The translations under genes were made by a program, and so were the position numbers. The notes beneath the pieces were generated by a model. It ran no database searches. It worked only from the letters and a program-made list of their open reading frames with translations, and was not told the DNA's origin. A stretch of 64,000 nt of DNA, from positions 761,501 to 825,500 of the forward strand of contig NC_020188.1 of assembly GCF_000315915.1 (NCBI RefSeq). The letters are read 5' to 3'. Source of the DNA: Henningerozyma blattae CBS 6284. Lineage: Eukaryota; Ascomycota; Saccharomycetes; Saccharomycetales; Saccharomycetaceae. The stretch's first letter is position 1, and the number at the start of each line of letters is the position of its first letter. This document shows, one piece after another, positions 29,474-38,935 of this stretch.

Positions 29474-29767
29474 ATGCGAGTTCTCGACCACGCCAATTTC
29501 GCTAAAGCACCACTAGTTGCTACAATTAGTTTCACCCCGCCTGTTATCGGTTCTATCTCCCATTTGACGTGTTCAATGTTAAATACCCCTGTCAAATGTC
29601 TATTAGATTCCGGTTCACCTACTTCGTTTATATCTCACTCTTTAGTTACCTTTTTGAACTGCAAGACTCACTCAGTCAACCCATTCCATTTTAAGGCCTT
29701 TGTTGCGGAAACCACTCAATCAACCTCTATAGCCGTCAAGGTGGCATTAACATGCCCACAATCTTAA
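29474..29767 (+). pseudogene. retroviral-type aspartic protease fragment
   Basis: 97 codons. The active-site motif LLDSGSPTSFIS is intact and typical of Ty3/gypsy proteases (DSG triad). The frame is lost at 29767, and later plus-strand text (30-190 codons of low-complexity Ser/Asn/Val linker at 29912-30490) appears to be the protease-RT linker in another frame. It is non-functional by itself. Confidence 0.75.
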
Positions 29768-30502
29768 AATCCCTATCTCTCTTTATGTTTTACCATCAAT
29801 GGAATCCGGTTTACTCATCGGCAACCCTATCTTGGAACAACAGAAGCTTTTACATGATCTTGCAGTTCAACAAAATAAAAACAAACGCGAAAAACCCTTA
29901 AACAAGAATCAGTGAAAATCCCTTTTACTGATTCTCATCATAGTCAATATGGTAATAACCCTTTCCACTACGACAATAAAAACCCATTTGCCAATATTAA
30001 TAATCGTAATCTGTTTATCAATTGCAACCAAACCTTCGCCCCATCCTCACTCGCTAACAACTCTGTTTTACCTTCGTTCCTCAACAATTCTGTCATAACT
30101 CCATCCGTCAACAACTCTGTGTCATCTGCAACCGTCAGTACCTCTGTCTCCTCTAAGTCAGTTAACCATCCCGTCACAGTCAAAGCTACTAGTAATCTTA
30201 AAACATCAGAACCTAGTACTCTATCCACTACACTGAAAAGCATGGATGAGCAAAACTTCCTGGTATCTACGATTTCGTGTGTCGACCTCGCTACAACCAT
30301 TGCCTTTGATAACGTAACTTCGTTTGACGAAGCTGACCTGTTTGACAAGGAAGTGGAAACAGTTTATCTTATCCACATTGGAGACGGTACATCGTCTTTA
30401 GATTCTTTCTCGACTCTGCCGATATCACTACAAGATAAATATAAAAATACAATTTCAGATGAACTTCCAGCTAGAGATGTTTCTACTTAAGTTGCAAATA
30501 GT

Positions 30503-31695
30503 CATGAAATAGATAGCGTACCAGGCGCCAAACTCCCACGTTTCCAACCTTATAGGGTTACACCAAAACAAGAAACTGAGATTAACAAAATTGTGCAGGA
30601 CCTTTTAGAAACGGATTTTGTCACACCTTCGAAAGCTCCTTGTAGTTCCCCAGTTATACTCATCGGAAAGAAAGATGGATCCTAGCGTCTCTGAGTCGAA
30701 GATCGTGCTCTCAATAAAATCACCATCAAAGACCCCTTCCCATTACCCCTCATCGATCAGTTGTTAGCCTCAATTGGTAAAGCATCCATAGTCACTACAT
30801 TAGATCTGTACTCTGGTTACCACCAAATTCCCATGAAAGAAGAAGATCAGTATAAAACCTCTTTCGTTCCACCATCCGGAAAATTCGAATATAAAGTTAT
30901 ACCGTTCGGGCTAGTAAATGCACCTAGTACATTTACTCGTTATATGGCTGACCTATTTCGTGGTAAACCCAATATTTGCGTATATCTAGATGATTTAATA
31001 TTTGAATATTTTCCGATTCCCTAGTGGAACATTGGAAACATCTGGATGATGTACTCAGTATATTAGCTAAAGGATACCTAATTGTGAAGAGGAAGAAATG
31101 CCAATTCACCCAAACACCCGTAGAATTTCTAGGATATAACATCTCAGCTAATGTCATTCGTCCAATACAGGCCAAATGCCAGGCAATCGGATCTTATCCG
31201 CAGCCATCCTCCATCCCTGAGACACAGAATTTTGTAGGCCTCGTTTATTATTATCGCCGCTTTATTGAACATTGTGCTGACATTGCTAAACCCCTATACG
31301 ACTACATTAGCAAGAAAACAAAATGGTCAACCCAACAGACCCAAGCATTCAAAAAACTACAAACTGCCCTGTCTTCTAAACCAGTTATTGTCACATTTAA
31401 ACCCGATGGTCGATACCGCCTCACTACAGGCGCTTCGAAGAGTGCCGTTAGTGCAGTCTTAGAAGAAATTGACGATAAAGACCATACTCTTGGTGTTGTC
31501 GGATACTTTTCGAAAATACTGGATAAAACTCAGAGCCACTACCCAGTAGGTGAACTAGAGCTACTCGGTATCAAATTAGTTCTTGAACACTTTCGCTATC
31601 TACTTCATGGACGTCACTTAGTATTACTCACAGATCACATTAGCCTCTTAGCCCTCGGTAACAAGGAAGAGCCATCAGACCGAATTAAAGGGTAG
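30503..31695 (+). pseudogene. reverse transcriptase and RNase H remnant
   Basis: From 30503 the frame reads LPRFQPYRVTPKQE and CSSPVILIGKKDG, then two in-frame stops around 30684. Next come ITIKDPFPLPLIDQLL, TTLDLYSGYHQIPM, VIPFGLVNAPSTF and the catalytic box VYLDD. A stop and frame change near 31023 is followed by EFLGYNI, YYYRRFIEHC, RLTTGASKSAVSAVLEE, GYFSKILDKTQ, GELELLGIK and LLTDHISLLAL (RNase H). In the RNase H part the usual TTDAS reads TTGAS, losing a catalytic Asp. The element is clearly Ty3-like and inactive. Confidence 0.85.
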
Positions 31696-31705
31696 GTTTC
31701 ACAAA

Positions 31706-32257
31706 TTGGAAGAATACAATTTCGAACTAAAATACCTCCCAGGACCTAAGAATGTTGTAGCAGATGCCCAAGTAGAGATGCAAAGCCAAACAACTCCTAA
31801 TCGCCATCCAGTTACCTTTAACATAAATAACTACTCACTACTCCATCGTGATGCTTACTTCAATCGGGGAAAATACTTAAAAATACAACCTCTTTACGCA
31901 GGGCCCTTCAAGATAGTTAAAGTGATAAATCCCAATGCCTACGAGTTAGACCTTCCATCTTCCACCTAAAAACACCGCGTTATTAATTTACAATATTTGA
32001 AACCTTATCTCCATGATCCAAAACGCTACTCCAAAGACCCACCTCGCACTTCTACCGAAAGAACCGCTCGAGCCGCAGAAATCGTTGCTTTACACGGATA
32101 TGACACAACATACAAGACATACCTCTGTCAAATGACAGACGTCGATCCTACATTCTCAGTTGAGTGTTCCGCTGAAGAATTTGCACATGTTCCCAATAGG
32201 ATTCGCAAATCAATTATAGCAAATTTCAACCAACTAGTGCAAGCAGTATTCACATAA
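31706..32257 (+). pseudogene. integrase C-terminal remnant fused to the RNase H end
   Basis: The RNase H-IN linker (LKYLPGPKNVVADA) runs straight into the integrase C-terminal GPY/F-like module (HRDAYF, YAGPFKIVKVINPNAYELDL), then after one stop into KHRVINLQYLKPYL, TERTARAAEIVALHGYDTTYKTYLC and RIRKSIIANF. The zinc-binding and DDE catalytic core of the integrase, normally several hundred residues, is missing. An internal deletion joins the two parts. Confidence 0.85.
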
Positions 32258-32271
32258 GAAATGGGGAATGA

Positions 32272-32570
32272 TGTTGTATTCCAACAAGTACTAACATGGC
32301 AACCAAGACACGTAACCCATGTGCTGAAGTCCGACCTTGGAAATAACGTGTCCATAATATATAGACACAATTGTCCAGTTGACATGATGCTATCATGCCA
32401 GTCCAACTTATATATAAGCTCGTCTAATTCCTATTAATGTCTAACCTTTGTCTATAGTTTTATATATCCTGGATGTATAAAAGAAACTAAGCTATTTTGA
32501 TCTACACTCTATCTGTAATACTGTTGGCATAGAGCCAAGAATTAATTCCTTGGATCCAACGTCAACAACA
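32272..32570 (+). repeat. 3' LTR of the Ty3-like element (TGTTGT...ACAACA)
   Basis: It begins TGTTGTATTCC immediately after the polypurine tract, as in Ty3 sigma, and ACAACA at 32565-32570 would complete a 6-bp terminal inverted repeat. A TATA-like stretch (TTATATATAAGC, near 32412) is present. An alternative end is near 32520, where a different sequence starting TGTTGGCATAG may interrupt the LTR. The right end is therefore uncertain. Confidence 0.6.
32522..32564 (+). repeat. 43-bp repeat, copy 1
   Basis: 37 of 43 bases match 41372-41414, including CCAAGAATTAA and TTGGATCCAACGTCA. Most differences lie towards the 5' end or are pyrimidine exchanges. In both copies one frame encodes QEL followed by two residues and WIQR. 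Flanking DNA on either side does not match. Confidence 0.75.
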
Positions 32571-32856
32571 TGTTGTAAAACTGGCTAAGCGCCGTCGCCT
32601 TTCACGTAATACTTACAAGAAATCAGTACAAGAGAAGCCTCGAGAGAGGACAGATCAGCTGACCACAGCTGAGAAACAACTATTCAGCAGGCATGGAACA
32701 TCAACTGTAACCACTGAATCTGCACCCACTTCTGGTTCATCTCGGACACCTATTAGTAAGAATGACACCCAGGCTTCAATGAGGGTACCGTATCTTGTAA
32801 CTATACACCCAGAACTGACCAGCTCTAAAGAAGTATCTAAGGAGCATGTATAGATC
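32531..32856 (+). pseudogene. open frame without start codon, probable retroelement remnant
   Basis: About 107 sense codons follow an in-frame TAG and end in TAG. The translation is basic then Ser/Thr-rich (WIQRQQHVVKLAKRRRLS, HGTSTVTTESAPTSGSSRT). There is no ATG near its start and no recognised domain. The first 11 codons are shared with 41381-41418, which supports it being part of a once-coding element, possibly a gag of another Ty family. Confidence 0.35.
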
Positions 32857-33425
32857 AATATGCTATTATATAGAGAAGGACCAAGGGGAGATACAATAAT
32901 ATTCTGTAATACAACCTGTAACTACTGATCTCACTACCATCCGAACTCTGAAACATCATCATTGGCATGTCAGTCTCGTATTACAACACAACATGTTGTA
33001 AACCAACTTAGGAGTACGATACACTTAAATAGTAACTACCAAAACTTAACTTAACATTCTTATTAACTTAACATCGGTTAATACTTCGAACTTACGAGTA
33101 TAATTGTTGTTCTTTTTAAACTAAATAACTATATGAAAGAACTATAAATTTATGTCTTAACTCTGAAAAAGCTGGCCTTTAAATACTTTTCAAAGGTCAA
33201 CACCAGCTTTTCCTTTTTACTTTAATTGGACTGTTTATAAACTTACTTACAAGGGTAGGAGTGCACGGTTTGAGTAATGCTGGCTAACTAGTAGAGATTA
33301 TGCATCGAACAGATATTTCCAGGTATGCAACTAGCAGTGGCTCAGTGGTATGTATAATTTCTAGTTAGCAACTTGTAGATGAGTATAAAGTCGATCTCGT
33401 ATACAACACCACAACAAATTAATAA
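32857..33425. other. intergenic DNA between retroelement debris and tRNA-Phe
   Basis: No gene seen. CGTATTACAACA near 32985-32996 resembles the right end of a Ty3-type LTR, and AACATGTTGTAAA recurs at 32567 and 32997, so more retroelement debris is likely. Confidence 0.4.
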
Positions 33426-33516
33426 GCGGGTTTAGCTCAGTTGGGAGAGCGCCAGACTGAAGAATACTTCGGTTAAAGATATCTGGAGGTCCTGTGTTCG
33501 ATCCACAGAAGTCGCA
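33426..33516 (+). tRNA. tRNA-Phe(GAA), 17-nt intron
   Basis: Nearly identical to yeast tRNA-Phe. The D arm, the TTCGATC T loop and the anticodon stem CCAGA/TCTGG are intact. The anticodon GAA is at 33459-33461, with an intron of 17 nt at 33464-33480 starting two nt after the anticodon. A T-run terminator follows at about 33520. Positions 5 and 68 of the acceptor stem are both G, giving a mismatch where S. cerevisiae has A-U. CCA is not encoded. Confidence 0.95.
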
Positions 33517-33546
33517 ATGTTTTTGCCACAATGTCAAATTTTTCTA

Positions 33547-33873
33547 TGTAACAATTTTAAGCTTTGCTACTCCCAGTAGTATATCTTTTTGGCTGCTAGT
33601 TTAATACCAACTGTTTATTAAACTATACAACTATATACCTGAGCCTATGTAAGTTAAATATTACTATTACGTTCCGATTTGTTCACTATACACTTCTATC
33701 TTTTGTATTTAGTCCTTTTTGTTTTCTGGTTCTTACCTCTTTGTTCTACCTTAACCCTCTAGTTTATTCTTTTAGCTTTAGATTCTTAAATAGAATTTAT
33801 GTTCATGATTCACTTACTTGTTAATCTACATGTTCATTCCGTTATCACGTGATCTTAGTTTATACACGTGACT
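33547..33873 (+). repeat. solo LTR, copy A of a 327-bp inverted pair
   Basis: The reverse complement of 44402-44728 with 3 differences in 327 bp. The ends are TGTAACAATT and CACGTGACT (the partner ends in ACA, so the LTR would be TGT...ACA). It starts 30 bp after the 3' end of tRNA-Phe. No internal coding sequence is attached. The near identity implies a recent insertion or recent gene conversion. Confidence 0.85.
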
Positions 33874-33996
33874 AACGTAGCTCAGACTATGTGACATTAC
33901 GCCTTCTATCTTCGATAGTTACTTGTACTAATTTCTGAGTGATAACAACAATGAAGTTTTTAACCTAAAGGACTATATAATTTGATTGGTATGTAA

Positions 33997-34228
33997 TGTA
34001 TCTAGATAAGAAATATATAATAATATTAGTTTCCAGATTTCCAGACCACTCTTGTTGATATTTTTCGCTTCTTTCTTTTCTCTATATATCTTGGTCATAG
34101 TTAAAACTTTTCATCTTCGTGTTTATATATTCTTGTCGATCTCATCTCATCTGAATAGAAAGACATCATGTGACTTCAAAATCACTGCGCCACATATTAA
34201 TAATGGAAATTATTGTAAATATGTGACA
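33997..34228 (-). repeat. solo LTR (family with TGTCACATATT start), copy 1
   Basis: Read on the minus strand it starts TGTCACATATTTACAATAA. It shares with 34386-34668 the block TTAGTTTCCAGATTTCCAGA near its end, and GCGCCACATATTAATAAT near its start. The left limit is approximate. Confidence 0.55.
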
Positions 34229-34385
34229 TTTTTGAAAAATTTTAGTATCACGTGATATACCTTGTAACAATTTTTTGGTATCTCCTTCCCTCACTTATTA
34301 TCACTCTTGGATCCTTTGATCCTAAGTTTTGATAGTTAATAATGTCAATGGTTAGTTAAGGGTCACTGGTGCTCTATACTATAGA

Positions 34386-34668
34386 TGTGGATAGACCTCT
34401 AAGTAGATATTATGTATATTTTAATATTAGTTTCCAGATTTCCAGAACCACTCTTTGTTATATATCTCTTATCTGCCAGCTCTCTTACTTCATTAAGGAA
34501 CCCATATTGCTCTGCTTATCATCGTTTTTATATTCTTCTGTAGTTCTTATCTTGGCTCCTTGTATCTAATTTCATTTGGATCTCTATGGGGGAGGTGTCG
34601 GACTTAATGTACTTCTAAAAATAAATGCGCCAGATATTAATAATAAAACTTATTAAGAATATGTGGCA
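34386..34668 (-). repeat. solo LTR (same family), copy 2
   Basis: A diverged direct repeat of 33997-34228 about 400 bp downstream, starting TGCCACATATTCTTAATAA on the minus strand and containing the same TTTCCAGATTTCCAGA block. The ends are approximate. Confidence 0.55.
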
Positions 34669-34966
34669 TACATTGTAAAAATAATTAATGGTTGTTAGTA
34701 TCATTCATTATTATTTAATAAATAAATGATGCCAAAATTTATTGCATTTAACCTAATTATCGAATGACGAAATTAAAATTCAAATGTTTTTACCATAACT
34801 ATTGTCTTTTTTTTCTTTAGTTGGCTACGTTTAATCACTTTCTATAATTAGTTACCTCAACTTAAAATAAATAGTAACATAATAAATTAACAATATTTGT
34901 GATATTATAGTGCTCGTAGCTTCTATATCTTTAAATAATGATAAAACAATTATATCGAAATTAAAG

Positions 34967-34993
34967 TATATATATATATATATATATATATAT
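34967..34993. repeat. TA dinucleotide repeat
   Basis: About 13 consecutive TA units in the intergenic DNA downstream of DSK2. A second short simple repeat, GT, lies at 35318-35334. No gene is seen between 34669 and 35438. Confidence 0.9.
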
Positions 34994-35317
34994 GCTCTTT
35001 TAGTTAGTCAAGATTGATTTGACAATTAAAGGGCCACAGTAGACTCATGGAAAATTCATGAGAATATTATCGGGATATCTCTACCACCACCCTTCAATAT
35101 ATGCAAGTAAAGCAGTTGATAACTATGTGAAAAAAATTTAAACTTTTGAAACCTTGTTTTACTTTCAAATAAAATACATGCAGGGTTATAAAATTAATAT
35201 TCTGAAGATAGCTCCTCCATCCTAACATAATGAATAATGCCGAGGTCTTTTGCATCCTACTACTTTCACTTATCATCAATGCATATATTATATATATGTA
35301 ATGTGTAGTGAGTGTGT

Positions 35318-35334
35318 TGTGTGTGTGTGTGTGT
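35318..35334. repeat. GT dinucleotide repeat
   Basis: About eight GT units in the 3' flank of DSK2, roughly 105 bp past its stop codon. Confidence 0.9.
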
Positions 35335-35438
35335 CTGATTAGATTTCTTGTTATTATAGTAGATGTTTAGTTATGTGAAATATATAAAATAATAACGTAT
35401 GGATAAAGATAGAAATATGTATATTAGAGTTTCATTAA

Positions 35439-36566
35439 TCATTGCTCACTTAATAATGCATTGACAGCACCTTGGACAGATCCACCAGATCTTCTCAAAG
35501 CAGCTACGTTTTTATCAAAATCAAAGAATCCCATATCATTTAATTGTCTTAACTGATGTTCGTAACGCTCTTCCGGAGGTCTATTATCTTCTGGTTCTTG
35601 AGTATGTGGGGCCGCAGCTTGTAGGGCTTGTGCAAATGCAGCTGGGTTAAACATGTTATTAGCATTGCCATTGCCTCCTCCAAGAGCTGCATATGGATTC
35701 ATTGAAGGATCGAATAAAGCTGCAAAAGGATTTGCTGCTGCTGTACCGGAGTTTGTAGTACCAGGCACATCAGTGGGAGTATTTGTTGCATTGTTTGTAT
35801 TATTAGTAGCATTTGTATCAGAATCTATATTTGTGGATGTTGGTTGTGTGGTAGTAGTTGAATCACCAGGAGCTGGAAAAGAACTAGCAGAAGCGGTTCC
35901 TTCACCTCCATTCATCATTTGTGCCATTCTCATGGATTGCCTGATCATATCTGGATTAGTTAGCATTTGTCTAAACATGGGGGATTGAAACATTGTTCTA
36001 GCTTGTGGACCTAAGGATTGTAGTTGAGGATTTGAATTAATCAAAAAATCTACAATTTCTGGATTACTTAACATTTCATTCATTTGAGATTGGAAAACAG
36101 GATTTTCTAGCATATGTAACATATCATCTTGACTTTGACTAGCAAAACTTCCACCATCTGGTCCAAACATATCAGCAGATGGCAAATTAGTATAGCCAGC
36201 ATAACGTGCACTGGTCAAATCACTGAGAGGATTGAATCCAGAGCCTCGGCCAGTACTCATACCTGAAGAGCCATTATTATTTTGAGGGGCAGTTGTGTTT
36301 GTAGTAGTCATAGAGTTTGTAGTAGAAGATGCAGTGGCATGTGCGCCTGATTTTACCATGTGAATAGAATGGCCATCTTGAATCTTATAAGATTCGATTG
36401 TTTGATCATCTTTTAAAATTTTACCTGAGTAAATTAGTCTTTGGTTTGGAGCTGGAATTTCAGATACAATAGCAATTTTATCTTTAAAATCTTTGATAGT
36501 ACTACTTGCTTCAATTTCCACATCCCATGTATTTTGGCCAGATTTAATATGAACAGAGATTGTCAT
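35439..36566 (-). CDS. DSK2: ubiquilin-family proteasome shuttle factor
   Basis: 375 residues, matching S. cerevisiae Dsk2 (373). The ubiquitin-like domain covers residues 1-75 (SVHIKSGQNTWDVEIEAS, FKDKIA, QRLIYSGKILKDDQTI). STI1-type repeats lie in the middle (MLENPVFQSQMNEMLSNPEIVDFLI, FRQMLTNPDMIRQSMRMAQMM). An Asn/Thr/Ala-rich linker is followed by the UBA domain at about residues 330-375 (YEHQLRQLNDMGFFDFDKNVAALRRSGGSV). The family carries ubiquitinated substrates to the proteasome. It lies between BUL and TAF8/FCP1 as expected from YMR275C-YMR277W, but on the strand opposite to that expected, inside a segment bounded by inverted LTRs. Confidence 0.97.
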   Translation of the reverse strand: MTISVHIKSGQNTWDVEIEASSTIKDFKDKIAIVSEIPAPNQRLIYSGKILKDDQTIESYKIQDGHSIHMVKSGAHATASSTTNSMTTTNTTAPQNNNGSSGMSTGRGSGFNPLSDLTSARYAGYTNLPSADMFGPDGGSFASQSQDDMLHMLENPVFQSQMNEMLSNPEIVDFLINSNPQLQSLGPQARTMFQSPMFRQMLTNPDMIRQSMRMAQMMNGGEGTASASSFPAPGDSTTTTQPTSTNIDSDTNATNNTNNATNTPTDVPGTTNSGTAAANPFAALFDPSMNPYAALGGGNGNANNMFNPAAFAQALQAAAPHTQEPEDNRPPEERYEHQLRQLNDMGFFDFDKNVAALRRSGGSVQGAVNALLSEQ

Positions 36567-37909
36567 ATTTGAATAAAAAATTGAATGTATGATCTGTAGA
36601 TAAAGTTAAATTTTGAATGACAAGAACGGAACAAAAATACGCTGAACTTTCTATCTTTGCTTCCTTTTTAGACTAAAATATAAAAAAAAATTTATAATAT
36701 ATATTTTTTATTTTATTTTTTTGGATCCATTTCATTTTATCTAAAATCAAATAGGTAAGTTAGTTAACCTTTAATTTCGTTTAGTTTCTTCCCGGTAATT
36801 ATTAGTTTGCCACTCTCTTTTGATAAATTGTTGAAATTTTCCGAATCAGAATCATTCGATACGACAGGGGTGTTATAATCAAATCTAATAATTTAGGAAA
36901 TATTCATCAGAATGTATGTAATGTATTTAATTAAGGGACAACTCTCTTTTTACTGTGAAGTGAGATAGTTAAATATTAGTATATGACCTTAATAGAATTG
37001 AAGTGAATCAGTATTATTTAGATTATTCAAGTATGCGATATATTTATTTAATTATTTCTTATATTATCAAATTGAAGCCTGTACTATGAAAATATATCAT
37101 AGTCTTGTTATGAAAGCTGCTTCTTTAGAAAAAAGGAAAATTGGCATATACTTCCAAACCAGTTTGGCTTGAAATTGTATAAACTCTTATTATATTTTAG
37201 ATACTGTACTAGTAATTCGTTATTAAAAAATTAAAAAATTATGATTCGAAAATTTATTGAACTATTTCAGAAAAATAAAAAGAAAATAATCATAGCGTAA
37301 CAATCCTGAAGTAGGTATCAAGAATTTATATGTACTATAGGATGCCAATCAGGATTTGCTCTCAGTTTGAAGGTAATAGCGCCACTTGTATTGACAAGTG
37401 AGAATGGAAGCTCTTGTGATTATCAAGAGGTAAATAGCTAATGGCAATTTTAATAAATTCATACTTATATATATCAGTTCAATGATATTAATTATTCATA
37501 ACATTGTAAGATTAGCCATTCTGAGTTACCCTTATTAATTATATTGCAACAGGGCATCGTCTATCACTTTAAATCGGCGCTTGTCGCGTAACTCTTACCG
37601 CTAGCGAAGTATATTTATCGATGAGCAAGAAAATAAGAATAAAGTTAAAATAAAAAGAATTAGAAAGGAAAATTAAGAAAGTAAGAAAAAAGAAATATAA
37701 CATTAATAAGAAGAGAAAAGATAAACAGGATATATGAGCTAAGTACCAAAAGAACTAATCAATAATTAACTTATTGTATTATCAATGAATTATTCTTTTA
37801 TACCATTATTTATATTATTAAGTATCATATGTTAAAGCACAGAAGTATAGAAAATATCTATTAATTAAGTTAGGTTTGTTTACATTTATAGAAATATACC
37901 AAAAACTTT
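36567..37909. other. AT-rich intergenic region upstream of DSK2
   Basis: DSK2 promoter followed by AT-rich DNA without open frames. No tRNA, LTR end or known binding site could be supported, apart from a weak centromere-like match that was rejected. Confidence 0.4.
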
Positions 37910-38400
37910 ACAACAGCGAGTAGGGATCCTGGAGGGATTACCAAGTCTTCGCATAGGCTTGAGGTAATTACGTGACTTGTGGAGTGGCCAGCCACAAGTG
38001 GGACGCATTGTAACCGGTGGTTACAGATGTATTAGCTACGTGTCTTTATTAAAAGAATACAGGGGGCTATAACCTAGGTGTCTACTTACCATAGCAGTGG
38101 ATGAACGGTTGCAAACATGAGTCCAGAAGTAATGGAGAGAACTGGGAGCTAACCGGTTCGGGATGTATTGGTTGGGCCACCAATGAGTAAAGGTATATAA
38201 GAGGGGACTATAGGTCGACGAAGGATCTTCTTGATGTTCAAGAGGAACAACAAATAAGTGATTAACTAGTGAAGTAAATAGATCAATAGCTATATACCAG
38301 ATCAATAAGAAGTTATTGATCATTACGTCCTAATAAGTGACACTCCGGGTAACAGTTTATACCCGGTGAACCTAATATCCACTGTAGTAAACCCCACACA
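37910..38400 (+). repeat. probable solo LTR related to that of the minus-strand gag element
   Basis: Shares ordered blocks with the minus strand of about 43870-44330: GGATCCTGGAG, then CTAACCGGTTC with GGATGT and TTGGT, then a hairpin-like GGGTAACAG/ACCCGGTG region. It ends about 46 bp past the 3' end of tRNA-Lys(UUU). The exact termini are not resolved. A 95-codon minus-strand frame here is not a gene. Confidence 0.5.
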
Positions 38401-38445
38401 GCGCATAAATTAGTCACGTGATCACGGCTGGATCGTTAAAAAGAA

Positions 38446-38539
38446 CTCCTCATAGGGGGCTCGAACCCCTGACATTTCGGTATCCTTGCTTAAGAAATTT
38501 CTTAAAAGCCGAACGCTCTACCAACTGAGCTAACAAGGA
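38446..38539 (-). tRNA. tRNA-Lys(UUU), 21-nt intron
   Basis: The minus strand starts TCCTTGTTAGCTCAGTTGG and matches yeast tRNA-Lys(UUU), with the T arm GGGGTTCGAGCCCC and acceptor closure ATGAGGA plus discriminator G. Anticodon TTT is followed by one A, then an intron of about 21 nt and ACCGAA. A TTTTT terminator lies just downstream on the minus strand at about 38439. Confidence 0.96.
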
Positions 38540-38690
38540 TGAGTTCTTCAAGAATTTGAAGACATAGTAATACTATCAGTACACTGTGTCAAGGGTTAGG
38601 AGCTTACAAGCCCTAACTAAATCAGAGACGTTCGCGTCAACATGTTGCGACGCGTAAATTCTTTTGTATATAAATCAATGCTCATGAGGC

Positions 38691-38906
38691 TGCTGGTATA
38701 AGATTATATCATTTTCTATTAAGTGGTAAAAGACTTTTATCACGTGACTTATTGTTTAAAATGTGTTTTTCTTTTTATATCGAAAAACACTATTTAAGAA
38801 ATATATTCATTTTAGTTATAGTATTTACTGTATATGTCTAAATAAAGTAATCGTCTTTACATCTTAAACACTGTATAACAATGTCTAACTCTCTTGAATC
38901 CCAGTA
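38691..38906 (+). repeat. 216-bp LTR-like repeat, copy 1 (TGCTGG...CCAGTA)
   Basis: About 95% identical to 57481-57697 in the same orientation. The ends TGCTGG and CCAGTA form an imperfect inverted repeat, as at LTR termini, and the terminal GAATCCCAGTA recalls Ty1-type ends. It lies about 150 bp upstream of tRNA-Lys(UUU). Confidence 0.75.
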
Positions 38907-38935
38907 AATATTCTATATCTACTAAACAGGTAAGC

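Larger units (their letters stand above)
28749..32570 (+). mobile_element. decayed Ty3/gypsy-type LTR retrotransposon, integrase mostly deleted
   Basis: Order on the plus strand: diverged 5' LTR (about 28749-28985), gag remnants, protease, reverse transcriptase, RNase H, C-terminal end of integrase, polypurine tract (GAAATGGGGAATGA) and 3' LTR from 32272. The 5' LTR was recognised by local similarity to the 3' LTR (GGCAAC and GTAACCC blocks, CATGATGCT, TATATAAGC). Gag and Pol fragments align by eye with S. cerevisiae Ty3 in the correct order. Several stops and frame changes show it cannot be autonomous. The two LTRs are strongly diverged, so the insertion is old or composite. Confidence 0.85.

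Noticed and set aside
29173..29595. 140-codon minus-strand frame opposite the Ty3-like gag/protease
   Set aside because: It is the antisense of the gag and protease remnants; the plus strand carries the recognisable motifs.
36829..36845. Centromere CDEIII-like sequence TGTTGAAATTTTCCGAA
   Set aside because: It shares TTTCCGAA and the spacing, but four positions differ. No CDEI (RTCACRTG) was found about 90 bp away and the neighbouring DNA is not extremely AT-rich.
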